The translations under genes were made by a program, and so were the position numbers. Under the pieces are notes generated by a model. It was not told the origin of the DNA and searched no databases. It was given only the letters and a program-made list of their open reading frames with translations. Shown here one piece after another: positions 43,671 through 50,435 of a DNA stretch of 50,435 bases. Within the stretch, counting starts at the first letter, position 1. Every line of letters begins with the position of its first letter. Source of the stretch: Bacteroidia bacterium (lineage in GTDB: Bacteria; Bacteroidota; Bacteroidia; J057); contig JAUIGE010000043.1 of the NCBI GenBank assembly GCA_030430205.1, forward strand, positions 1-50,435, written 5' to 3'.

Positions 43671-44453
43671 TCACCCCAACCCAACCCCTTCCAAATACGC
43701 CGGAAACAACAAAATCTTTTTCTCATCCTCCGGATTAAATAAAAACGGTTTTACATCTGCGGCCATTTCTTTCATATCCAGCGTCGAACATTTTTCCAAA
43801 ATCTTTTGCCTCAGCTCTTTGGGCGTTTGCACCCCTATTTTTTCAAATAAGTAGGCATAATTTGGTGTTTGGCCTCGACCGAGTAAGAATACAATGTCAA
43901 AAAAGTCTCTGCCTTTATTTCTTTTCCGATTTACAACTGCATAGAATTTCTGGGCTAAAAGGATATCCTGGGGCGTGGTTTTGATTTGTGTAAAAACATC
44001 GAATTTATTTAAAATGGGGTTATCTGCCTGGTAATCAAAATGATGAGGTTCTGTATCAAGTTGAATAAGGATTTTTTCTTCTTTGTGATTGGACAGGCCT
44101 TCTTTGTGTAGGAGATCCGGAAATCGGATATAGCAGTGATAAGCTCCCTTATACACATTTCGCATTTCTACCTCATAGCCTAGCTTGCCCAGTCTGGTTT
44201 TTACAATCTCGGTGATGGTGTTAAAATCATTTTCGGAGAGATTGAAATTATCAAAATCCAGGTCTTCAGAGAAACGATTGTTTCCGTGCACAATGCGCAG
44301 GCAGGTACCCTCCATAAAGGCCAATTTGCTTTCATAGGGACTTTCAAAAATGATTTCCAGGATTTTGTATTGCAGATATTCCCGGATAATAAATCGCTCA
44401 AAAAGCTGCAATGATTCCGGATAATACGGTTTGATTTCTTCTAAACTAAGCAT
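43671..44453 (-). CDS. AbiEii-type nucleotidyltransferase toxin
   Basis: This is 260 residues. The nucleotidyltransferase core is EGTCLRIVHGNNRFSEDLDF (about 48-67), the usual GGT...RFSEDLDFD motif with the first Gly replaced by Glu. The later motifs are QDILLAQKFYAVVNRKRNKG and RDFFDIVFLLGR. Family knowledge: AbiEii/AbiGii toxins add nucleotides to tRNA or other targets and give abortive infection with the AbiEi antitoxin. It lies 11 bp after the antitoxin gene on the same strand, the usual order. Confidence 0.92.
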   Translation of the reverse strand: MLSLEEIKPYYPESLQLFERFIIREYLQYKILEIIFESPYESKLAFMEGTCLRIVHGNNRFSEDLDFDNFNLSENDFNTITEIVKTRLGKLGYEVEMRNVYKGAYHCYIRFPDLLHKEGLSNHKEEKILIQLDTEPHHFDYQADNPILNKFDVFTQIKTTPQDILLAQKFYAVVNRKRNKGRDFFDIVFLLGRGQTPNYAYLFEKIGVQTPKELRQKILEKCSTLDMKEMAADVKPFLFNPEDEKKILLFPAYLEGVGLG

Positions 44454-44464
44454 ATATCACGTTT

Positions 44465-45058
44465 TTAAATAAGGCTTATCCTCCTATTCAAAACCTTCGA
44501 ATCAAATACCCCCAAATACCTCCCCATTTTCTCAAAATCAACCATTTCCTTCACCAAACGCAGATTGAACCGCATCCCTTCCATTTCTGCGAGGGTATTG
44601 ATTCTGTTCAGGTAAAAATAATCCAGGAGCACCTTTTCGGGATTTGCCATTTTTAGGGTATAATCTTCTTCCTGAAGAAGTCTGTAACCAAAAAAGAGGC
44701 TCGGTTTCAGGTGCCGGTAGGCAAAATTGCCTAAGGACGTTTCGAAATTTGCGGTGTTGCGAGTGGTCGCAGAGGTGGTCGTGAAAACGCCCTCGGGTAT
44801 CAGGCTATAATAAGCCAGTGCGCTTTCAAAAGATACATAGGAGGGGGAGTATATTTTATTGGCAGAGAAGTAGAGAAAGCGCTCATCTTTTTTGCGGTCC
44901 TCAAAGCAGTAATAACCTCTTCGCACTTTTTGGATATAGCCTTTCCGTTGCCACTCCACCAACCGCCTGCTGTCGAAATCAGGAAATCGCTTCTGAATGT
45001 CTTTGACAGAAATAATGGGGAAGTCTTGAAATGTATTGTTAAAGGCCAAGTAGTTCAT
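44465..45058 (-). CDS. AbiEi-type antitoxin
   Basis: This is 197 residues. The N-terminal winged-helix part (about 15-60) has ISVKDIQKRFPDFDSRRLVE and KVRRGYYCFED, and the C-terminal AbiEi domain has PSYVSFESALAYYSLIPEGV and NPEKVLLDYFYL. Family knowledge: it represses its own promoter and neutralises the toxin (type IV system). It is upstream of and co-transcribed with the AbiEii gene. Confidence 0.88.
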   Translation of the reverse strand: MNYLAFNNTFQDFPIISVKDIQKRFPDFDSRRLVEWQRKGYIQKVRRGYYCFEDRKKDERFLYFSANKIYSPSYVSFESALAYYSLIPEGVFTTTSATTRNTANFETSLGNFAYRHLKPSLFFGYRLLQEEDYTLKMANPEKVLLDYFYLNRINTLAEMEGMRFNLRLVKEMVDFEKMGRYLGVFDSKVLNRRISLI

Positions 45059-45512
45059 TTTGTATTAGAAAATTGTTAAAAACCACAATTTTCCAAGATA
45101 AAACAACGCTCCCCCTTCCGCTAAGTGGTAAACATTTCAGTTAACATAAACCCCAATAGAAGAGCATAATAGGAGGATACATAGGCAAAAGCAACTTACA
45201 TTTTTTAGGTACTGACAAATGATATTTGGAGAAATGAAGGCCGTTAGATTTTTTCATTTCTACGGCTAGCCAGTCATATTAGCCGTTATTTCCTGAAATA
45301 ACCATTGCTTTTCAAACTACATAACTCGGGAATTTTGCCTTCCCAAGACAATGGCCCACCCAAAAATCCCTTAACCCAATTTCACAGAAGTAGATAATTT
45401 CTGAGTCGTTTTTGTATATAGAAGTACAATGCTGGCGTAATAATTACCTATTTTTCACGGCTTATTGCCTTTTTTAACTACCTCCTATTGTGAGTAAGTC
45501 CAGTTTAAGTTT
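45059..45512. other. 454-bp intergenic region without a recognisable gene
   Basis: Only a short perfect hairpin (GTTATTTC/GAAATAAC, 45285-45302) and two direct copies of GCCGTTA (45239-45245, 45283-45288) stand out. No clear promoter consensus or RNA gene was seen. Confidence 0.5.
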
Positions 45513-46328
45513 ATGAAAAAATTCATCCTTCTAACCGCCTTCCTCGCCAGCTTCACCGCCCAGGCCCAAACCCAGGCCGACTTCTACACTTCCATGGGCA
45601 ACTTTCGCGTAGAGCTCCGCGAAGACCTCATGCCCATCACCGCCAACAATTTTATCAAATTGTCGAGGAAAGGCTTTTACGACGCCACGATCTTCCATCG
45701 TGTGGTGACGGACTTTGTGATACAGGGCGGAGATCCGATAGGGGACGGCTCGGGTGGCCCCGGATATACCATCCAGGACGAGGACCATATCAGCATGAAC
45801 CACGACTCGGCGGGTGTGATCGGCATGGCCAAAGACGTTGCGCCAAATAGCGCGGGCTCGCAATTTTACTTTACGCTCTCGGCGCAGCCGGGCCTGAACA
45901 GGCGCTATGCCGTCTTTGGCTCCTGCATACAGGGCTTGCAGGTGATTTTGGATATCGGGATGGTCAGGGTAAATGCGAATGACAAACCGCTGGTGCCGGT
46001 GATACTTGACAGCGTACGTGTGCTCAACACGACGGCCATAGGCCCGAATCTGGCCATGCAGATGCCATTGGAGGTCTTTCCGAATCCCTTTGCTGCGCAA
46101 AGCTACATCCGCTATGAGGTCAATCGGGCGGGCCCGCTGAGGCTGGGTATCTACGACCTGAAGGGTCGTCTCGTCCGGTCACTCATTGACGGGAATATGT
46201 CTCCCGGCATCTACGATGCCTCCTGGGATGGACGGGATGCGCAGGGAGCCGTGGCTCCAGCGGGGGTTTACCTGCTGCTGATCCAGGGGATGGACGGAGT
46301 AGGGGAGCAGCGCCTGCTCAAGTTGTGA
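45513..46328 (+). CDS. Secreted cyclophilin-type peptidyl-prolyl isomerase with C-terminal FlgD/T9SS-like domain
   Basis: This is 271 residues. The signal peptide (about 1-19) ends TAQAQ. The cyclophilin domain (about 20-165) has TSMGNFRVELRED, ITANNFIKLSRKGFYDATIF, HRVVTDFVIQGGDP, SAGSQFYFTL and RRYAVFGSCIQGL, covering the catalytic Arg (FHRV) and the QFF-like substrate groove. A C-terminal domain (about 185-271) reads LEVFPNPFAAQSYIRYEV, GIYDLKGRLVRSL, WDGRDAQGAVAPAGVYLLLI and ends LLKL. This combines FlgD-Ig-like and T9SS sorting features. The enzyme would fold proline-containing surface proteins outside the cytoplasm, perhaps at the cell surface. Confidence 0.93.
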   Translation: MKKFILLTAFLASFTAQAQTQADFYTSMGNFRVELREDLMPITANNFIKLSRKGFYDATIFHRVVTDFVIQGGDPIGDGSGGPGYTIQDEDHISMNHDSAGVIGMAKDVAPNSAGSQFYFTLSAQPGLNRRYAVFGSCIQGLQVILDIGMVRVNANDKPLVPVILDSVRVLNTTAIGPNLAMQMPLEVFPNPFAAQSYIRYEVNRAGPLRLGIYDLKGRLVRSLIDGNMSPGIYDASWDGRDAQGAVAPAGVYLLLIQGMDGVGEQRLLKL

Positions 46329-46363
46329 CAGCAAAAGCAGATTACAATCCCATTTACTTTTCT

Positions 46364-46371
46364 TACCTTTG
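46364..46371 (+). promoter_or_regulatory. -7 promoter box
   Basis: TACCTTTG is an exact TAnnTTTG match about 74 bp before the next gene's ATG. Confidence 0.5.
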
Positions 46372-46444
46372 TAGCACCCTTTCGGCGTGAAGCTTACATG
46401 CTGAAAAAGGCTTTTGGGTATGCTTGATCTCTCACATTTTCAGT

Positions 46445-47530
46445 ATGGCATCAGTTTCAAAAGGCAGGTTATATTTTTTGGATGGCCTCCGGGCCTTCGC
46501 TATCCTGTTGATGCTACAGGGGCATTTTATTGATTTGCTGCTGGAACCAGGATTTCGGGACGAGAACAACACTTTGTTCTCCATCTGGTTGTATTTTCGG
46601 GGAATTACGGCCCCGGTCTTTTTCACGATTTCGGGGACGATCTTTACCTACCTGCTGATACGCTGGGAGGGACCGATTTTGCAAAATCCCCGCATCAGAA
46701 AGGGCCTCCAGCGAGGCGCTTCTCTCATTCTGATGGGCTATGTGCTGCGCCTGAACATTTGGGAACTTTTTACCTTCTCTTTCTCCCGGGATATATGGGT
46801 GGTAGATGTGTTGCACTGCATCGGCCTTTCGCTTTTTTCCATTATCCTGCTGTATGTTGTTTCGGGGGGAAAGCGCATTTTGCTCTTTCAAATACTGGCC
46901 CTGAGTGCCGGGATACTCATTTTTCTTTTTGAAAGAAACTATTATGACCTCAGCCTGGAGGGCTGGCCGGTATTCTTGAAAAACTATATAGTGAAGAAAA
47001 ATTCTGTCTTCACGATCATCCCCTGGCTGGGGTATGCCCTGATCGGGGCTTATCTGGGAACGGTTTTTCATTGGTTGGGAAGAAAAAAATGGGAACATAG
47101 CCTGCACGCCCTGGCGGGTATTTTTATCCTGCTCGGCCTATGGTTTATGAATAAATCCGCAGCGGGTTTGATGCATCTCTATCGTTTCACCGATATCCAA
47201 CTCTTTCACGATGTCGCCTGGTACAATTACCTGTTTCAGCGACTGGGTGATGTGTTGGTGGTTTTTGGCGTATTTATGCTGCTGGAGTCTGTTTTGAAAA
47301 GATTTCCCGTTTTCCTGGAAATGGGCAGAAGCACACTCTCCATTTACAACCTGCATTTTGTGGTCCTTTATGGGTCCTGGTTTGGCCTGGGGCTGGACAC
47401 CTTTTTTTACCACAAACTGACGCCAGTCTCGGCTGTGGCAGGGGCTGTTCTATTTATCATTTCCGTATGTACAGTGGTTTATTTTTGGAACCGGCGTAAG
47501 GAGGTTTTGGATAAAATGCGTCGTGATTGA
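46445..47530 (+). CDS. DUF1624 / heparan N-acetyltransferase-like membrane protein
   Basis: Start chosen at MASVSKGRLYFLDGLRA, giving 361 residues; the longer frame adds only seven. About ten transmembrane helices are spread over the whole length. The N-terminal signature RLYFLDGLRAFAILLMLQGH matches the DUF1624 (heparan-alpha-glucosaminide N-acetyltransferase) family; the HCIG and YNLHFV segments are also conserved in such proteins. Family knowledge: acetyl transfer across membranes onto glycans is known for the mammalian homologue, while bacterial ones are uncharacterised. Probably an inner-membrane acyltransferase for an envelope glycan. Confidence 0.85.
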   Translation: MASVSKGRLYFLDGLRAFAILLMLQGHFIDLLLEPGFRDENNTLFSIWLYFRGITAPVFFTISGTIFTYLLIRWEGPILQNPRIRKGLQRGASLILMGYVLRLNIWELFTFSFSRDIWVVDVLHCIGLSLFSIILLYVVSGGKRILLFQILALSAGILIFLFERNYYDLSLEGWPVFLKNYIVKKNSVFTIIPWLGYALIGAYLGTVFHWLGRKKWEHSLHALAGIFILLGLWFMNKSAAGLMHLYRFTDIQLFHDVAWYNYLFQRLGDVLVVFGVFMLLESVLKRFPVFLEMGRSTLSIYNLHFVVLYGSWFGLGLDTFFYHKLTPVSAVAGAVLFIISVCTVVYFWNRRKEVLDKMRRD

Positions 47531-47540
47531 TAGGGGAAGT

Positions 47541-47572
47541 CTTTCATAATTGAAAGTATATTTTGTTTTTTT
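47541..47572 (+). terminator. Probable terminator
   Basis: CTTTCA-TAAT-TGAAAG is followed by a T-rich run (TATATTTTGTTTTTTT), 11 bp after the stop of the acyltransferase-like gene. The stem is short and A+T-rich. Confidence 0.55.
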
Positions 47573-47574
47573 AG

Positions 47575-47623
47575 AATTAAAGCAACTTATGATACTAATA
47601 GGTCGCTTTAATTGCTATATTTG
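47575..47623 (+). promoter_or_regulatory. Promoter box with inverted repeat ahead of the DUF234 ATPase
   Basis: The inverted repeat AATTAAAGC (47575-47583) and GCTTTAATT (47605-47613) directly precedes TATATTTG (47616-47623), an exact -7 match. It could be an operator. Confidence 0.45.
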
Positions 47624-47692
47624 GTATAGTAAAAGCAGAATATGCTAATTATATCCTGCTTTTATTTCAAAATGGAGCTCAAATTATAGGCC

Positions 47693-49132
47693 ATGAAAAA
47701 AATCCTTACAGGCAGAGAAAAAGAGATAAAGGTACTTGAGTTAAGTCTTGAATCACCTAAACCTGAATTGATTGCTGTGATTGGCCGAAGGCGGGTAGGA
47801 AAAACCTTTTTGATAAAGCAGACCTATCAGGACGAGATTGACTTTGACTTGACTGGCTTGCAGCACGCCAAAAAATCAGACCAGTTACAAAATTTCATTT
47901 TTGCCTTACGCAATGCTTTCCCGGATTATGAGATAAACAAAAAACCCGGCTCCTGGCTGGAGGCTTTTTACCTATTGTCCAAGGCACTCGAAGAAAAAGG
48001 CAAAACGGGAAAAATGCTTGTTTTTTTGGACGAATTACCCTGGTTAGCCACCAAACGCTCTGGATTTCTCACAGGTTTGGGATGGTTTTGGAATAGCTGG
48101 GCTGTCAATCAACACATCGTACTCGTTATCTGTGGCTCGGCAGCTTCCTGGATGATTGATAAAGTCATTAATAACAGAGGAGGCCTCCATAACCGGGTCA
48201 CACAGTTGATGTTTTTATCACCATTTTCTTTAGGAGAGACAGAAGCTTTTTTACAAGCCAAAGACATTCATTTAAGTCGCTACCAAATCACTCAACTTTA
48301 CCTTGCGATGGGAGGTATCCCTATGTATTTGGATCAGGTAAAACCGGGTCTATCTGCCGTGCAAAATATACATGCTATCTGTTTCCAAAGAGAGGGATAT
48401 TTACGGAAGGAATTCGACAGACTTTTTGCCTCTCTTTTTGATAATCCCGAAAATCATCTTGAAATCATTCGGGCTTTAGCTACCAAAAAGATAGGCATGA
48501 CCAGGGATGAGATTATAAAAGCCACCAAATTTAGCAATGGCGGTATGTTGACCACCGTTCTCAACGAACTCAATCAATCGGGTTTTATCGAAATATATGC
48601 GGGATATGGCAAGAAAAAGCAGTTGAGCCTTTACCGCCTCACGGATCCTTACAGCTTATTTTATTTGACCTTTTTGGAATCTCTTGCAGGGAATGCAAAA
48701 GTAGATTTTACAAAATTAAGCGACCTGCAGCATTACAAATCCTGGAGCGGCTATGCTTTTGAAAACATTTGCCTGATGCACATTGATCCGATTAAAAAGG
48801 CCCTGGGCATTTCTGGAATTTATACTTCTGTTTCTTCATTTGTGGTGAAAGCAACAGATGATATGTCTGGTGCCCAAATAGATTTATTGATAGACAGAGG
48901 GGACCATTCGATCAACTTAATTGAAATAAAATACAGTAGCCAGGAGTATGAGCTAACTAAAAAGGAGGTAGAAAATATTGAAAGGAAAAAGCAGGTTTTT
49001 CAATATTACACCCAAACGAAAAAACATATTTTTGTTTCCATGGTGACTACTTTTGGACTTCGCAAAAACAAACACAGCTTAGCTGCTATAGACCAAAGTA
49101 TCACGTTGGAGGATTTATTCACAAAGGCATAA
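47693..49132 (+). CDS. Archaeal-type AAA ATPase with DUF234 PD-(D/E)xK nuclease-like C-terminus
   Basis: This is 479 residues. The ATPase (about 1-230) has Walker A GRRRVGKT (31-38), Walker B MLVFLDELPWLA and the sensor LVICGSAASWM. A winged-helix segment (about 270-320) contains ALATKKIGMTRDEIIKATKF. The C-terminal DUF234 domain (about 330-479) has a nuclease-like core with Asp397, Glu411 and Lys413 (AQIDLLIDRG, LIEIKYS). Family knowledge: these ATPases are widespread in archaea and Bacteroidota, often in accessory regions, with unproved roles perhaps in defence or genome maintenance. It is alone, downstream of an inverted-repeat promoter. Confidence 0.9.
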   Translation: MKKILTGREKEIKVLELSLESPKPELIAVIGRRRVGKTFLIKQTYQDEIDFDLTGLQHAKKSDQLQNFIFALRNAFPDYEINKKPGSWLEAFYLLSKALEEKGKTGKMLVFLDELPWLATKRSGFLTGLGWFWNSWAVNQHIVLVICGSAASWMIDKVINNRGGLHNRVTQLMFLSPFSLGETEAFLQAKDIHLSRYQITQLYLAMGGIPMYLDQVKPGLSAVQNIHAICFQREGYLRKEFDRLFASLFDNPENHLEIIRALATKKIGMTRDEIIKATKFSNGGMLTTVLNELNQSGFIEIYAGYGKKKQLSLYRLTDPYSLFYLTFLESLAGNAKVDFTKLSDLQHYKSWSGYAFENICLMHIDPIKKALGISGIYTSVSSFVVKATDDMSGAQIDLLIDRGDHSINLIEIKYSSQEYELTKKEVENIERKKQVFQYYTQTKKHIFVSMVTTFGLRKNKHSLAAIDQSITLEDLFTKA

Positions 49133-49201
49133 ATCGCCTTAGCCCGATTTTTCATCCCAATCACCACTTTTCCCATCACCCCACCTTCCTCAAAAGCTTG
49201 T

Positions 49202-50170
49202 TCACTTTTCTATGCTAATCAAAATCTTCCCCTGGGCATGGCCTTCCTCCAGGTAAGCGATCGCTTCAGCAGTCTGTGCCAGCGGATAGCTTCTGTCGAT
49301 GACAGGAACGACTTTTCCTGTTTCAAGGAGGCTATTCAGGAAAATAAGGTCTGCCTGATTGGGTTTTGCCGTGAAAGTGAGGATGTTTTGCTTATGTGCC
49401 TGGGCCTTTTTGCTGCTCGCCAACATGATTTTCATCATGTGAGATGCCGTGGAGAAACCCACCACCACACAGTTCCCGCCCGGGCTTAAAGAGCCCTTAT
49501 ATTCCGCTGCGGTATAATTGGCCACCATATCCAGGATCAGGTCATACTGCTTGCCGTTTTGGGTGAAATCTTCCAGCTTGTAGTCAATGACATGATCGGC
49601 ACCGATGGCGCGGGCCGTTTCCACATTGCGGGTACTGCATACCCCCGTCACTTCTGCGCCAAAGGCTTTGGCGATCTGCACAGCAAATGTTCCCACGCCG
49701 CCGGAAGCGCCGTTGATGAGGACCTGCTGCCCTGGCTGAATATTGCCATGGTCACGGAGGCCTTGCAGTGCTGTCAAGGCAGCTACGGGAATGGCCGCGG
49801 CCATTTCAAAAGTGATAGTCGCAGGCTTATGCGCCAGCAATTTTTCCTGTACACAGCTGTATTCGGCAAAGCCGGTTTTGCTTACCTCGCCATAGACTTC
49901 GTCTCCCGCCTTAAATTGCGTCACCTGGCTGCCAACAGCCTCTACCGTTCCGGCGATATCCGCCCCCAAAATTTTGACCTTCGGTCGGAACAAGCCCGAA
50001 ATGAGGCGAACCAAATAGGGCGTTCCCCGCATCAGGTGCCAGTCGAGCGGGTTGACGGATGCTGCATGGACTTTGACAAGGACTTCCTTGTCTTTGGGTG
50101 TGGGAGAAGGTACTTCTTTCAATTGAAGGACTTCTGGCCCCCCATATCGGGGGTAGGTAATTGCTTTCAT
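49202..50170 (-). CDS. Zinc-free MDR-family NAD(P)H oxidoreductase (quinone reductase-like)
   Basis: Start chosen at MKAITYPRYGGPEVLQL; the longer frame has no family similarity upstream. It is 322 residues, the usual length. The GroES-like N-terminal domain (about 5-120) has VHAASVNPLDWHLMRG and LGADIAGTVEAVG, without the structural-zinc cysteines. The Rossmann domain (about 130-260) has the NAD(P) loop LINGASGGVGTFAVQIAKAFGA. It ends GKILISIEK. Family knowledge: it reduces quinones or enones with NADPH; the substrate is unknown. Confidence 0.92.
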   Translation of the reverse strand: MKAITYPRYGGPEVLQLKEVPSPTPKDKEVLVKVHAASVNPLDWHLMRGTPYLVRLISGLFRPKVKILGADIAGTVEAVGSQVTQFKAGDEVYGEVSKTGFAEYSCVQEKLLAHKPATITFEMAAAIPVAALTALQGLRDHGNIQPGQQVLINGASGGVGTFAVQIAKAFGAEVTGVCSTRNVETARAIGADHVIDYKLEDFTQNGKQYDLILDMVANYTAAEYKGSLSPGGNCVVVGFSTASHMMKIMLASSKKAQAHKQNILTFTAKPNQADLIFLNSLLETGKVVPVIDRSYPLAQTAEAIAYLEEGHAQGKILISIEK

Positions 50171-50358
50171 GGAGTGAATATTTTGTCCATAGGTCGCAAA
50201 AACTGATGCCTTTGTTACAGGCAATTTGTTAAGCCTGCAAGAAGAGCTTACCTTGAAAAAAAAATCTCTCAACATGCAATCAGGAAGACGTTATAGCCTA
50301 TTTCAGACTAGTCGTGTTCATTCAAAAGTCGTATTATTAATCAAAACTGTAATTGTCG

Positions 50359-50435
50359 ATGAAAATCTCCCAGAAAAAGCCTTTAAGCAGTGGAGGCCAC
50401 AATATCGGAGTCAAAGAATTGCTGGATTTGATCCC
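50359..50435 (+). CDS. Start of a gene running off the window edge
   Basis: ATG opens a frame (MKISQKKPLSSGGHNIGVKE and a few more residues) that stays open to the last base. It is divergent from the oxidoreductase. Too short to name. Confidence 0.35.
   Translation, partial: MKISQKKPLSSGGHNIGVKELLDLI

Noticed and set aside
46340-46371. GATTACAATC resembling the ECF motif
   Set aside because: The ATAC element is missing at 13-nt spacing; the primary-sigma box TACCTTTG explains the promoter.

Overview
The window comes from a Bacteroidota chromosome, most likely a Saprospiria-like marine or sludge lineage. The evidence is several proteins with C-terminal type IX secretion (Por/T9SS) sorting domains, HYR-like and SprB repeats, very long cell-surface repeat proteins, promoters matching the Bacteroidota primary-sigma consensus (TTTG, 19-21 nt, TAnnTTTG), and a kynurenine-pathway dioxygenase.

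Layout. 1-10.5 kb is the 3' part of a giant surface protein with about 30 cysteine-containing repeats and a dockerin-like end. 10.6-14.9 kb holds two T9SS cargo proteins and a metallo-beta-lactamase-fold hydrolase. 14.9-17.9 kb carries haaO, a small zinc-ribbon membrane protein and ettA. 18.0-25.2 kb is the most interesting part. 25.4-31.0 kb has a T9SS/PKD protein and three lipoproteins, followed to 32.5 kb by an ECF sigma factor and a TPR-type anti-sigma-like protein. 32.5-37.0 kb is a two-component system next to a SulP transporter and a universal stress protein. 37.1-41.3 kb has pdhB, an ABC exporter, a small membrane protein and three tRNAs (Ser-GCT, Pro-TGG, Arg-TCT). 41.3-49.1 kb is a more A+T-rich accessory stretch: an HNH-like protein, a BRCT protein, an AbiE toxin-antitoxin pair, a secreted cyclophilin, a membrane acyltransferase-like protein and a DUF234 ATPase. 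The window ends with an MDR oxidoreductase and the first codons of another gene.

Main discovery. At 21.4-21.9 kb there is a template-repeat/variable-repeat pair with the hallmark of a diversity-generating retroelement (DGR). Two 131-bp copies align without gaps and differ at 21 positions. Twenty of these are adenines in one copy (21483-21613, the template), read on the minus strand. The other copy (21777-21907) is the extreme 3' end of a formylglycine-generating-enzyme-like (C-type-lectin fold) gene. The template has its own promoter (TTTG-N20-TATTTTTG) whose spacer is the terminator stem of the upstream operon, and it is followed by several hairpins. Sequences just downstream of template and variable repeat are reverse complements of each other. 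No reverse transcriptase or Avd gene is visible here, so mutagenesis, if active, must be supplied in trans.

The diversified gene is 4 nt downstream of a TPR-CHAT protease-like gene, and the next gene is a leucine-rich-repeat/Roc-COR GTPase with an EAD11-like adaptor region and a C-terminal TIR domain with its candidate catalytic Glu. I infer a conflict or self/non-self recognition locus in which a hypermutable sensor is coupled to CHAT and TIR effectors.

A second regulatory finding is a shared motif (GATTACAAT-N13-ATAC) in front of two paralogous lipoprotein genes and at the start of the ECF sigma gene, which suggests a small ECF regulon.
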